Positions 1-10,538 of a DNA stretch of 34,218 nt are shown here, piece by piece. This stretch comes from Chara braunii (taxonomy: Eukaryota; Streptophyta; Charophyceae; Charales; Characeae), in assembly GCA_003427395.1 (NCBI GenBank), contig BFEA01000616.1:1-34218 (forward strand), in the 5' to 3' direction. Both the position numbers and the translations under genes were made by a program. Within the stretch, counting starts at the first letter, position 1. Each line of letters begins with the position of its first letter. The notes under the pieces were generated by a model. It did not search any database and had not been told where the DNA came from. It saw only the letters and a program-made list of their open reading frames with translations.

Positions 1-234
1 CCCGCATCGCTCTCTCCCGCGCTCCTTTTTCCTTCCCCCTCCTCTTCCTCTCTCCTCGTAACTGTTTTTCTCCCTCTCTTTCTCTCTCCCGCTCAGCTTT
101 TTGCGCGCCCATTTCCCCTTTCTTGACCATCTGAATCTTGGACCCGTCTTGCGCTACTTCTGGCGCCTTTTTCTTCTCTCGCCCTTCGAGCAAAGCTTGC
201 GAAGTCCGGTCGATCCTTCGATTACTCTCGGCCA

Positions 235-429
235 CCAATCAGACGCGGCGTACGGTAGGATCTTCCTATTGCGCGACGAGTCTGATTGGCCAATCGTGGA
301 GTCCCAAAGAATCAACATGGCTTCTATAGCGCGCTTCTCGCCAAGTCTTCTCCTCCTGCTTTTCTCCTTACACTTCGGCTTTCCCCCAGCCTTCTCTCTC
401 CCTTATCTCCCTCCTCGCCACTATAAATT
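235..429 (+). promoter_or_regulatory. Promoter-like segment with CCAAT boxes and TATA box
   Basis: A CCAAT box (CCAATCAG) lies at 235-242. A perfect 12-base palindrome, GATTGGCCAATC, at 284-295 gives a CCAAT box on each strand. A TATA-like TATAAATT lies at 422-429, about 130 bases downstream. The order and spacing resemble a Pol II promoter reading right, with a start expected near 450-460. The flanks are pyrimidine-rich. A 174-codon open frame at 101-625 runs through these elements, which argues against that frame being a real protein. The segment could belong to a host gene or to an unrecognised LTR; no matching LTR partner was seen in the window. Confidence 0.3.
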
Positions 430-2515
430 CCACAAACGCGCCCGCAATCTCTCTTACGTTCTCGACTCTCAAGCCAGCTTCCGGGAAGCAGTGGCTAGGC
501 AGAGTGTTTGGTGCGAGTCGGAAAGTCCTGTCGGGCTGATGATAGGCTGGCCGGTTGCGCGCTTGATCGTCACGACGGACAGTGGGATCAAGGCGAACCG
601 CGTCGAGTTTACGTCGGCGGGGTGACGATCGCAGTGGTAGGAGTTAGCACGAGACGGCCGGGATCGTCGGTGCGGGTATGAGGATCGATGATTAAAGTTG
701 AGTGAGTGATTGGCCCAGGGCCATGTTGGAATTAACGGCGAATGTGCCTTTGTCGTTGCGGATCTTTATCTCTAGCGTGAATGTACGGCGGCAATGCCGA
801 ACTTCCTCTTTTCGGATCTTGTCATGTTCAATGACATTCCCCCTCGTCTCCCTCTCTCTCCTCTATCTTTGAATGACGAAGTGTCTCGATGTTTGTCTCT
901 CTCTCTCTCACACAAATGGGAATGAGTCTGCATGCTGTTCCTGTGTGAAAGAACTTCTTCCGGAACTCTTCCATTAGTTTCCTGGGTAGTCCCCGTATGC
1001 AAGAACCCCGTCTTCTTGTCTTGTGAACGGTGGATGCGTGTGTATTATTCAGCGATCCATCTTTTATCCCTGTGCATACCTCATTTTCGCACCTTCCACA
1101 GTGAATGTATGTATGGAGGTACGCGTCTTTTTGCGTTGATTAGACGATGGTTGTCGAGATTTTGTCCGAGAATGCAAGAGTGTTTAGACCTATAGTTCTG
1201 AATGCACTGCGCATGCCATCTGCCTTATGCTGCACGACATCTGTCGCCGATCTACAGGCCAGCCTCGAGAAATAAGGCGCCTGTGATCAATACCGCGGTG
1301 GTTTACGGGAACCTGAGTCGTGGATCGGTCCCTTAGTTACATGCATGATCAAGCTGATGAGTGTTTTTTTTTTCTCTCTCCCTTGTATTGAAAAGGATTG
1401 ATTGGAGATTGCGCGAGTGTTTCTCTTTGATGACGTCTCAGAGTTTTTGCAATTGATTGACATGTGGACTGACAAGCACCCTTCGATCGGGCGTCAGCCT
1501 CCCGTACCTCCCGTATCAACACGACTTTTTCCTTACAACGAGGAAAGGACACGTGTATGCGAGTGGGACGTACGAGAAGCTGTCGCACAGATCGGCGGAC
1601 GATACTACTTCCCTTCGGCAAACCGTTGTTCTGGGTTTGTAGAGGCTGGGTTTGTTATTATCAACACGCACTTTCCACCCTACCTAATATTGTTCCCCTT
1701 TAACGAGCTGATCGTCATTCCGTGGACGGCAGTGGCGCCCCATTGGCCTCGAACCCTGTGCACAAAGTGCCAGCGTTTCGATCGCTATGAAGCAAAGGGC
1801 TTCCACCACCGAATACGAAGTGAGGACGAGCATAAGGAAAGAGCCACGCGGCTGAGACCCTCCACATCAGACTCAGAACTGGCCAGCGAGCGACGACGGG
1901 ATTTGATACGAAAATGAGACAAGCGAAGCGTGTCGAAGCCCTTTCGCTCTAAACGACGGGCCGTAGCACGGTGGGAAGCTCCACAATACTTTTTGGATTG
2001 AATTTGGATTTTTCTCTTTTCGCGCCGTGCCCGCGCGCGCATTCTGCGACGCGCGAAAGCAACCGACTTACTTCATCGGACCAACACGGGGGATTTCAGT
2101 TCCGTCTGTGTCCCCACACTCAATTTCCAAAAATCCTTGGCACACCCCATCTTGCTGTTTTTCTGGGCCTCTTTCCGCACATCTAGCACTGCGAACGAAA
2201 GACAGCACAGGGCGTGAGGTTGCGCGTCACATGTGTAGCTAGTGTGTCTGGTAGAGCTCTTACTGTATCCTCCGTTACTTGCCTACTTGACAGCTACTTT
2301 ACATCCAACTTTTAGCACTAAAGACTATATTAGGCTGCGACTCTTGTATTCCGATTCTGGAGATGATTCCGGGCCGTCACCCCTCCGTGATATAGAGTTT
2401 CCGGTTCAGATCTGTTATCTCTGTCTCACTGCCCCCTGTTCGCCCCCTTCTCTCTCCACTGGCCACCCTTGAAAGGGTACCAGTGAGGCAGACAGACCCT
2501 GGCCAGCTTGGTGAT
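430..2515. other. Unassigned DNA, no gene recognised
   Basis: No open frame here resembles a family I recognise. The longest plus-strand frame (1402-1917, 171 codons, starting at TTG rather than ATG) has no motif and uneven composition. The stretch holds pyrimidine-rich tracts (about 840-910) and a CpG-rich patch near 2030-2060. If the promoter-like segment at 235-429 is real, 450-750 could be its transcribed leader, but no splice-compatible coding exon could be supported. Confidence 0.4.
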
Positions 2516-2520
2516 GGAAG

Positions 2521-2592
2521 GGGGGGGGGGTGCTGGGTGTGGTGGGTGTGGTGGGTGTGGTGGGTGTGGTGGGTGTGTGTGTGATCTGTGTG
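2521..2592. repeat. GT-rich minisatellite
   Basis: A run of G is followed by about five tandem copies of a 10-base unit (GTGTGGTGGG) and then a short GT run. No function is implied. It borders the adapter-containing artefact just downstream. Confidence 0.8.
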
Positions 2593-2692
2593 GGGTAGGG
2601 GGGAAGGGTGAGGAGGGCAAATGGGCAAGGGAGGGGATAGATGCAGAGCGCAGGGACTGTCTCTTATACACATCTAGATGTGTATAAGAGAC

Positions 2693-2723
<31 letters not shown>

Positions 2724-2796
2724 ATCTGTGTGGGGTAGGGGGGAAGGGTGAGGGGGACAAATGGGCAAGGGAGGGGATAGATGCAGAGCGCAGGGA
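2581..2796. repeat. Duplicated flanks of the adapter, probably artefactual
   Basis: The 76 bases at 2581-2656 recur at 2721-2796 with about two mismatches, one copy on each side of the adapter and a GT run (2695-2720). The left copy stops exactly at the adapter. A read crossing a mate-pair junction was most likely built into the contig, so the apparent duplication and local length should not be trusted. Confidence 0.85.
2657..2694. other. Nextera mate-pair junction adapter (assembly artefact)
   Basis: CTGTCTCTTATACACATCT (2657-2675) is followed directly by its reverse complement AGATGTGTATAAGAGACAG (2676-2694). This is the Tn5 mosaic-end pair formed when tagmented molecules are circularised for mate-pair libraries. 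It is laboratory sequence, not genome sequence. Its translation gives the well-known spurious peptide containing SYTHLDVYKRQ. Confidence 0.97.
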
Positions 2797-2856
2797 GGGG
2801 GGAGGGGGGAGAGGGGAGGGGAAGAGCAGTATTGGGACAGTGACAGTGACAGGTGA

Positions 2857-4353
2857 TCAGCTTTGGACGAGGATAAAGTCGGTCGGTTGATAGGGGACTT
2901 GAAAGTGGTGCGTCGATAATCGTTCCCACCTCCTCTCGGAGAGAAGCCAGGGGTGCCATGTGAGGGTGCGGTCGTCGTTTAGACTGCAAAGTCTCTTATT
3001 TGGGTCAGTCCAAGTTTCAACAAATTTGTTCCGCAGCCCCAGTCTTTTCACACTGTACAGCTCAGCGGCTAGCTGGTTCTGCAGTTCCTTCCAAGTTGAC
3101 TGGGTTTTGGCATTGATTGTGTCAATTATCGTTGATCTGGCTTGCATGTAGCCGTAATTGTGCTGTTTCCTCTCAAAAGAACCGCGCATCCTCCAGGCTG
3201 CCATAAGCACGGTCAGTCTGGAGTATGCGAACAGATTAGTCATAAACAGAGACCAAATCTCGGCCCCTGCCTGAGGGGCTCCTAGGAGGAGGGTGGACAC
3301 CTTTCAGGGGAGGTGTTGTTCCGTGAGGTAGTGCCACGCTGCATCCCACCACCTCCACAGTTGAAGCACCATAGGACATTCCAGCTGGCAGTGCTCCAGG
3401 GTGGCTCTTTTGTTGGGTAGCATGTGGGAGCAGTAGGAACACAGTGGGGACAACACTCCTTTTTCCTCCAGAACAGTTCGTGATGTGATCCAGTCCGGTG
3501 TGGGCAGGCACCTATGTATTATTTGCCACTGAAGGGCTCTGTGGCTGGTCGGCCGAATGTGGGAGAATGGGGACCAACTTAAGTTCCTGAAGTCCTGTTG
3601 CTCCAGCGGGGAGTCTCTCTCCCAGCGCTTAACGATTTGTTCCTCAATCCTAACCGATTTACGTGCTGCCCTATAACCCTTCTTCACTGTGTATTCCCAC
3701 AGGGTCATTGTTTGAGACCCTCCCCATGTCCATTCCCATTTCGACGGGTCGAAAGGGAGGTGATGCAGCGGTGTGGAGGGTTCGTATTGGAAAAAAACGT
3801 CCTTTTGGTTCCCCACCACCCTGATCCTAATGAGGGAGGTCGGCGGCAGTCGCGTGTCTAATTCGTCTTGCCGGTACAATGTCGACCATCTGGCCCCTGG
3901 CAAAGCAGGGCAGTATGTGAGAAGTGTGACCTGATGGTGGTTCACCGTGCTTTGCACATTGTACAGAACCATAGGCAGGGCCAAGGAGTCCGTCGTCACC
4001 ACCCAGTCATTCTGGGCGAGGCAAGGGCCCGTTTTCAGGATTAGGACCCACGCTAAAGGGATGGATTCTTGGATCTCTTGTAAGCATTGGGCCATGTTTG
4101 TGGTTGGGCCAGTCTCGGTGCTTAGCGAGTCCAGTGAGCGCCATGACCGAGTGGGTTTGTCCCATAGGTCCCCGACTTTGTAAATTCCTTTCTCCACCCA
4201 TCTTTTCCACTTGGAATTTCCCTTGAGGGAGAAGGGTTGACCCATCTGATCCACTATCTGTGGGTGGCCGAATATTGGTTGGCGCCAAATCTCCTCCCAT
4301 TTAAGTGGTGTAGGGTTTTGGTGCGGACCTCTTTCTCTCCATAAGGTGAGCAT
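2857..4353 (-). pseudogene. LINE 1 fragment: RT zinc-binding domain and C-terminal tail
   Basis: The 349-residue frame at 4353-3304 ends in an RT-associated zinc-binding domain. It has the block HRALQWQIIHRCLPTPDWI, then CSYCS, then a later H..LECP, then LWRWWDAAW; this Cys/His spacing is typical of plant LINE ORF2 C-termini. The tail continues in another frame at 3300-2857 with EIWSLFMTNLFAYSRL and ends near 2857. The N-terminal two thirds of the larger frame is the poorly conserved connector between thumb and zinc domain. This is the longest surviving frame of LINE 1. Confidence 0.8.
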
Positions 4354-4960
4354 GGTTGTCCAAAGCGGGTCGGCTCTGAGGTCCCGCTTGGTGAGGCCAG
4401 CTGGCGTGTCGTCAAGATCCGATCGGGGACAGCAGGGAATGAACCAGCAGTTGTTAGTCAGTCATTGGAAGGGATGCACCGGGTGGATGAGATGGGATGG
4501 GGGGGCCAAACAGGCCAGTTGGATATGCGCATAGGCGGCCTAGGGGATGTCGTTGCCGAGAAGGAGTCGAACGAGGAACTTGAAAATCAGGGGTCTGATT
4601 TCTTCCTCCGGATCAATTACGCCCAGGCCGCCACGAGTCCTGGGTTGTACAATAGTGTCCTAGGCAACTCTTGTTATTGCATGGGTGTCGTTATGGTCAT
4701 TTTTCCAGAGATAGGCTGCTGCTGCCTGTTTGAGTTTGGCGATTTGTTTGCGGTTGAGTTGCCAAAAGGCAACTTTGCACCATATGGAGGCGAAGATAAC
4801 ATTGTTAATTGCCAGGATTCTCCCAACCAGCGATGTGTGTTTGGCGTGCCAGCAGGCGAACTTTCTGACCGCCAGTTCTATGAGGGCGTCCCCATGATCC
4901 GGGGGGGGGTGCCATCGCTGTGAGATTCACCCCAAGGACTCTAATTGCAGCCTCCCTGTG
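4354..4960 (-). pseudogene. LINE 1 fragment: RT thumb region
   Basis: Between the palm and the zinc-binding domain, the minus strand encodes LVGRILAINNVIFASIW, YLWKNDHND and RTRGGLGVIDPEEE. These match the plant LINE thumb pattern: GR....N.V, then the YLWK block, then GGLGV.D. A TAG stands where tryptophan is expected before DTIVQP, and other TAG and TGA stops follow. The region links the two larger frames on either side and shows the element is continuous. Confidence 0.7.
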
Positions 4961-4963
4961 TCT

Positions 4964-5860
4964 TCATGCCACTTGGGGGTCTGGGGGGGGCTGTCTGCCC
5001 ATGGGGTCGAGCCACCAGCCTTCGGTTTTGGTACCCCAGTTAACTTTCATATCCGAGGCAATCTCAAATAAGTGGATGGTATGGGCCAATGCCTGAAAGC
5101 TCTCATAGTTTGCCTTGAAGAGCACTGTGAGGTCATCAGCAAACAGGGAGGTGATCGGGATGAGGTGTTGGGGGATTTCCGACACATGAATACACTGGAT
5201 CAGGGGATTCGTTTTAATCATGGATGCCAAGGCCTCCATAATGAGGACGAAAAGCATGGGGGCAATAAGGTCACAGTGACCTTGCCTCACTGATCGTTGA
5301 AGTTTGAACGACGAGGCTAGGTGACCATTTAACATGATGTTCATGGTTGCAGTTCGGTGGAATACGCTGACCCAGGAGCAAAATGCGGGCCGTGGTTCAT
5401 TCTTTTGAGGCACATGTCCAAGAAGTCTCAGTCAAAGTGGTCATATGCTTTTTCAAAATCAATGAACAGTATGGCCGCTTCGGCATTTCCGTAGTCTTGC
5501 ATACCGGATTGTTTCGTTCACTAACAGGATATTATCTTGGATATTTCGATAGGGCATGAATCCGGATTAGTCCGGGTGGATGAGATGAGGAAGAAGGGGT
5601 AACAATCTATTAGCCCATGTTTTTGCAAGAATTTTGTATAGCACAAGCAAAAGGGTGATAAGTTGGTAGTTTCATATGTCCGCCGTATCCCTTTTTTTGT
5701 AGAGCAAGGTCGTCACCCCTTGCCCAATAATGCCTCCAAACGTTTCCTCATGATAGACGACATTGACATACGTCGTGAAGTCTTCTTCCAGGGTTGGCCA
5801 GAAATGGATCCAAAATTCCTTTGGGAAGGAATCCAACCTGGGGTTCTTTTCATCATCCAT
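4964..5860 (-). pseudogene. LINE 1 fragment: reverse transcriptase fingers and palm
   Basis: The minus strand encodes a degraded RT. FPKEFW marks the first RT motif. SGFMPYRNIQDNILL corresponds to the usual QSGF..R.I.DNI block. SVRQG and FADDLTVL (palm motif C, with both aspartates kept) follow in the 149-residue frame at 5413-4964. An in-frame TAA replaces the glutamine expected before SGF, and a TGA lies just before NYQLITLL; both fit C-to-T change. Copying an RNA template at a nicked target would be the ancestral function. Confidence 0.8.
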
Positions 5861-5872
5861 CTCCTAGAGGAC

Positions 5873-6262
5873 CTAAAAGATCTCCCCCCGCGAGATCGGG
5901 GTGTCGAGGGCGTTTCTCTGAAATGTGAATAGCAGGGAGGGGAGGGACGCCAACATTGTTTCCCTTGCATGCTCCAGCATGTGAGGTTCAGAATGTGTCG
6001 TTTGTTGGGTAAATAGATGCTTGTAATACTGAGACGTGTAGTCCACGATTTTATACACGTTAGTGGTCGGAAGGTGCGTGTCATTAAAGGGATGGTTGAT
6101 GGAAGGCACCGTGTTTTGCCTACTTTTGGCTTTAGCTTTATTAAAGAATACTTTTGCCACCATGCCCTCTGTGGCGTCCTTTCTCATTCGTGTCTGTAGT
6201 CTCCACTTTTGAGCCCAATCATCCAAGAATTCTTGGAGTTGAGCTCTGACTTTTTGGCGCAT
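5873..6262 (-). pseudogene. LINE 1 fragment: linker before the RT domain
   Basis: The 129-residue frame is basic at its start and includes KVFFNKAKAKSRQN and YYKHLFTQQ. These correspond to the conserved segment between endonuclease and RT in LINE ORF2 proteins, where a phenylalanine-rich patch is followed by an xxYYxxLF motif. It ends near the start of the RT fingers (ISRGEIF), and the following part continues in other frames. It is a fragment of the LINE 1 polyprotein, not a separate gene. Confidence 0.65.
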
Positions 6263-6374
6263 GTCGAAGGTTCCCTGGTCTGTCGGGACATCGTTTAGCT
6301 TGGAGTCCTAGTCCTCCAGCTGCTGCAGCAGCCGGTCATGGATCTTCCTTTTTTTTTCGAAAGTCAATACGCAC

Positions 6375-6377
<3 letters not shown>

Positions 6378-6417
<40 letters not shown>
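6378..6417 (-). repeat. Poly(T) tract of 40 bases (poly(A) on the minus strand)
   Basis: Forty consecutive T lie just beyond the 5' edge of LINE 1. Read on the minus strand this is poly(A) following the sequence above 6418, so it may be the tail of another minus-strand insertion whose body is not recognisable. An equally simple view is a simple repeat, and homopolymer length in short-read assemblies is unreliable. Confidence 0.7.
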
Positions 6418-6944
6418 CCCTATGTTCTTCTCTCAATTGGTAAGCCCTACCAACGGAAAGGGCAGTCCGTTCTAGATTTGGCTACTTGGGCGTAGTAAAC
6501 AGCAGAATGCTTTGATACTGTATTTCAGGGAAAATGCAGTAGAAGAGAAAAAAAATCAAAAGTCGAAACCACCCAGACCCAAATCGCCTGCCCACACCCA
6601 TATCGCTCGCCCCCAGTTCGCAACGGGGAAGAACTATATCCCTCAAAAGGGAAACAATGGACGGTGCCCTATACTAAATTGCAACGACCTTGACAAGCTA
6701 ACCTGCCCTTGACAAGCTAACCTCACAATTCAACCCGGTGTCTTAGGGACGACTGCGACAGGACCCTATTTTCCGCTGTCGTAGACCCCAAACGAACCCG
6801 TGCTAACGAAATTGTATTGCACTTCCTTACCGGAAATCGAAAGAAATGAAACGACGAAAATGAAACCCACACAAGCACAACCTCCTGGCCGCGAACTGGG
6901 CTGGGGGCGTTAACATATGTTTTGTTTTATCGAGTTCTGTTTCC
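6418..6944. other. Unassigned stretch with small repeats
   Basis: No gene is seen. CCTTGACAAGCTAACCT occurs twice around 6690-6722. The segment after it, CCTCACAATTCAACCCGGTGT, also occurs in the 3' end of LINE 2 (near 7002) and of its second copy (near 31060), so a scrap of that LINE family may lie here too. Confidence 0.4.
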
Positions 6945-7373
6945 TTTTTTTTTTTTTTTAAGGAAGTATACTTTATTACAACATTGTCATGAGGCAGGGG
7001 ACCTCACAATTCAACTCGGTGTTATTCCGGCACCATCAGCCGGTTAAGCTTATGAATGCGTTGTCTGAAGCCATACAGTGTCGTCATCTGCCTATCCATA
7101 TAAATGAATGGTTAACTAAGCTATGTTCGTTACATCAAAATAAAGCACCTACTAAGTCTAGCNNACTCCTAAGCTAATACCTAAGGAAGTCTACCCAATA
7201 CCCAGCCTACNNGTACACANACCTACTGTTCAGTCNGGACCCNACCTAAAGCNGCCGGGAGGAACNAAGTTCCAATTTTGAGAAAACGACACGGACACTC
7301 TCCTGCCCACCCAACNCNTTGCGNTCTACCGTGGCCGCCCACTGGAACCGAGTGCCCTGGTTCGCTAACCTAC

Positions 7374-8640
7374 TCAACTAGTCCCTAATATAACTATGCC
7401 AGTAGCCAGGGAGAAATGTGGAGGTTTCCCTNTTGAGTGATGGCCGCCAGTTGGTTGTCTCGAGNCNNTGTGACCANAAACNNGTGACGTCCTCTTGGTG
7501 TGACACACCTCCTCGCCCGTNTGGACCANTCCATTCTNATCATTGTACGTACCCAATACTTGATCTTCNGGATGATGGCCGCATCNTTGGACCATTGCTG
7601 NCGAAACAGGATGTTGTTCNTNTCCTCCCAAATNACNCACATTATGGCTGAGCGGATTGCTTGTGCCANGTANCCNNGACCAATGTGCNTGAACCAGGAT
7701 GGAGGGAGGCGNCCCGAAAGNGCCNAAATCTCGTCCCATTGNAGTAGTGNACCTACGAACCGGTACCAATGGCGANTCCACCAGTCCCATATGCGTTTGG
7801 ATGCAGGGCANCTCCAAATGAGGTGNTNCAANGTTTCCTCCTCTTGACATCCACAGCNTCTGCACTTGGTCTCNANNTNCATTCCTTTNTNAAANAGCCA
7901 AACAGCACANGGGAGCACAGCATGGGANATCAGCCACANGTAGTANGCTTNAAAATTTTCGCGAGGGCAGAGTAATCAACTGGTCCCANAGTGNTNTCAG
8001 ATGTNTGTCCNGNATTTNTGATTGGACTGGGACAATGGAGTTGAGGACCTGTGTGGGTCAAGGTGCCAGCCCAGAGTGGTTACCTAGTAGGTGTTGCCTG
8101 CCTACTCGTGTTGAGAANTGGAAGAGTTGCANGNGGGGCCTTGCGCCCGTCTGTTCCCACTATTGACTGACAGGACCGAGCCTCATCTGGAGTACAGGTT
8201 GTCCCTTCATCAACNGTTCATNAGTGAGGAGGTGATTTTGCACTCGGGTGTGAACTCAGACCGGCGTCAACGTGGTAGGCTGGGTGATTGTTATCACCCC
8301 TTGGAGCTGTAGTTGTTCGCCTTCGAAACCTCGGGCTCCTTTTTTCCACTCCCAAGNTAACCATAGGTCGTCCTCTAGGGTGTCTGNNACTTGANGCACG
8401 GTCTCTCTTCCGGGGTCCTGCTGGTCAAGGTACCACTCTCCTTCAATCGGGTCTGTTGATAAGAGCAGTGCGTGCCAGTGAGGTGGGATAGCTTCTTGGA
8501 TCAGTTGAAGTCCGCCGCTGACTCGTGGAAGATGTCTGAGTTTGCCCCGTAGCTTTTCTGTCAAACTCAAGGCCTTTAAGTCTTCTGCCGGATGTCTGAG
8601 ATGAGCGTGACTCCTCGTTCCACCCATTTCCTGCCAAACT
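7374..8640 (-). pseudogene. LINE 2 fragment: connector, zinc-binding domain and tail, with Ns
   Basis: The frame at 7918-7394 is the counterpart of the clean frame at 31991-31431. That copy shows the zinc-binding motif CRHCGCQ, then LHHLIWSCPASKRIWDWW, and the tail IRSAIMWVIWEDRNNILF. In this copy many codons contain N and read as X. The preceding frame at 8627-8256 (123 residues) matches the connector and is shared with 32507-32310. Single-base Ns rather than one block gap suggest unresolved differences among near-identical copies. Confidence 0.75.
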
Positions 8641-8674
8641 CGCCTGCTGATGATATCGCTGCCAACAACTGTTC

Positions 8675-9301
8675 CTATTGGTTTTGAATTGCCGTGTTAT
8701 CGAACAGAGGCTGACGCAGGACTTCCTCCCCGGTAATCGGTTCCTTGGTCACTTGTGGTTGCAGAGTCCTCCAAGTTGTCCAGCAGGCAGCTCCGAGTGG
8801 TGAGCCAGGTTGCATGCAGCAGAAGCAAGACATAAAAACACACTGCCAAAGATCTTCCGGCCTGGAGAGTGAGAATTCTCGCTGCAAGATGTATTCCAGC
8901 ACTACCAACCAGGCTCTTTGCTCCACCTGACTTGTCGCCTTCACTAGCCACCTACTCAACAGTGCCAGATTCAGGGCTGCTCGGTCAATTATGTCTAGTC
9001 CTCCATCTTCCTTTGCTAAGGCAACATTCTTCCACAAACACTTGCTGATGAAGCCTCTGTCCTCCGACTCGCCTCGTTTCCAGAGATATCTTGCCGCGCC
9101 AGCCGTGATGAGTCGAAGGGTGGGTTTGGACATCAGAAACACCGCTGCCACGAACCAAAGTTGGGCAAAGACTACTGAAGTGATGAACATTGCTCTCCCC
9201 AACAGTGAGGTACCAACTGCCATTCGACATCGCAGAGTTGCTGACTGGGTTTTTGCCCGCAAGATCGAATCTTGACTTCTACGAGCATCTGAGAGCGACA
9301 C
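8675..9301 (-). pseudogene. LINE 2 fragment: RT thumb region
   Basis: The 208-residue frame has LLGRAMFITSVVFAQLWF, ARYLWKRGESEDRGFISK and EDGGLDIIDRAALNLALLSRW. These are the GR......V, YLWk and GGL.iiD...N.AL..kW blocks of the LINE thumb/connector. It follows the RT frames on the same strand and is followed by the zinc-binding domain. Its first methionine lies inside homologous sequence, so it is an open segment of a larger broken frame. Confidence 0.8.
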
Positions 9302-9418
9302 CTAGACTCCCAGGTAGCGTTCTAAGAGGTTGGTCGGTATCCTCTTCATTCCCCTGTCCTCTCCCTCAAGGCTATAGTCGGCAGGTAGGAAGTACAACGA
9401 CTTGTTCCAATTCACTCT

Positions 9419-10274
9419 TCAAGTTGCTTCAGAGAGTAAGGCGTAAGAGTCCAAAAGGTCCTTCGCCTCCCGCATGCTACCCGAAGTTGCTTCCATCACA
9501 AGGAGCAGATCGTCCGCAATTGCTCCCGTAAGAAGTCGGTCTGCTCGTCCCAGGTCAAGTCCATGGATATGTGGCGCTGCCCTAAAAGCGTTGAGAAGCA
9601 CATCCATCTGTATGACGAAGAGCAGTAGAGCTAGTCGGCAACCTTGGCGAAGTGAGAAGGTAAGTGAGAAAGTAGAAACAGAAAGTCGTTGACCATGATT
9701 GTGGTTTTAGAGTTCGAATACAACTTTCTCACCCAAGTACGGAAATTCGGACCAAATTTCGTGTGTTCAAGCGTGGCCAAGACGAAGGACCAGTTAACTC
9801 GGTCATACGCCTTTCCCAAGTCCAACATCGCAACTAGCACTTGTCTGTTCTCGAACTGAATGATTTCAAGAGCCCCCATCGTCGTTATAATGTTCTCTGC
9901 AACTGAGCGGCCTTGTACGAACGCCCCTTGGTCGGTCTGAACTAGAGATGGCAGATAGTAAGCCAACCTTCTACCAAAAGTTTGGCTAGTAGCTTGTAAG
10001 AGACATTCAGTCTCGATATCGGACGCCAGTTACAAATGTTGCATTTGTCTCCTTTCTTGGAGATAACCGTGATAATGTAACACTTCATGTCTTCGGTGAG
10101 AAAGTCTCCTTCAAAGATGCGGTTGTACAGCCTTAGGAGTAGGGGGGCCACAAATTCCAAAACTGTTGCGTAGAATTCGATGGGCAGCCCATCGGTCCCT
10201 GGGCTTTTACCCTTCGCCGTGCCCTTGACTTCATCCCACAATTCCTCCAATGTGATAGGCCTATCCAACTGCAA
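9419..10274 (-). pseudogene. LINE 2 fragment: reverse transcriptase domain
   Basis: Three frames in succession carry RT motifs. At 10274-9942 are ITLEELWDEVKG, GKSPGTDGLPIEFY and NWRPISRLNVSYKLLAK. At 9966-9631 are QGAFVQGRSVAENI and LDLGKAYDRVNW (palm motif A with its aspartate). At 9607-9419 is AIADDLLLV (motif C, both aspartates kept). The order and spacing are those of an L1/plant LINE RT. Frame changes near 9960 and 9620 break the protein, although the catalytic residues remain. The segment between motifs A and C that should hold the QG..L.P block is damaged. Confidence 0.85.
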
Positions 10275-10310
10275 TCGAGCCTCTTGCTGTAAGCGTGACT
10301 GTATTGTTAG

Positions 10311-10538
10311 TCAGAGGTCCTCTTCAATCTGAAGTTGGTGGAGAGCTTGGTCGGATGGGCTTCGTGAGGTGAGTATGTCTTGGTAATATACAAGGGCATA
10401 CTCTCCTTTTGTATCTGAGTCGGTTGCCGTGTCCGCCTCCGTGAAGAAGGGGTGTTGCAACTCACGCATGAGCGCGTGGGAGCGGCCAAGGTAGATCCGC
10501 CGAAGCTTTTCTTTTGTAATTTGATCCGTTGTTGCCAT
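10311..10538 (-). pseudogene. LINE 2 fragment: linker before the RT domain
   Basis: The 75-residue frame contains YALVYYQDILTSRSPSDQAL, equivalent to the FY..LF segment that precedes RT in LINE proteins. It lies directly upstream of, and in the same direction as, the RT frame at 10274-9942. It is a remnant rather than an independent gene. Confidence 0.5.

Larger units (their letters stand above)
2857..6350 (-). mobile_element. LINE 1: 5'-truncated non-LTR retrotransposon, inactive
   Basis: Read on the minus strand, similarity to a plant-type LINE ORF2 runs in order: linker upstream of RT (6262-5873), RT fingers and palm (about 5860-4964), thumb (about 4960-4354), then the zinc-binding RT-associated domain and C-terminal tail (4353-2857). 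The reading frame changes several times and carries stops, so the copy cannot make protein. No AP endonuclease domain is seen; the homology begins in the linker, as in a 5'-truncated insertion. No target duplication or poly(A) tail was found at the 3' side near 2850, where GT-rich repeats begin. Confidence 0.85.

Noticed and set aside
101-625. 174-codon open frame near the left edge.
   Set aside because: It has no motif, the composition looks non-coding, and it runs through the CCAAT and TATA elements of a promoter-like segment.
1402-1917. 171-codon frame beginning with TTG.
   Set aside because: There is no ATG at the start and no recognisable domain; overlapping frames of similar length exist on the other strand.
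2377-2989. Proline/histidine-threonine-rich minus-strand frames.
   Set aside because: They are translations of GT-rich repeats and the Nextera adapter.
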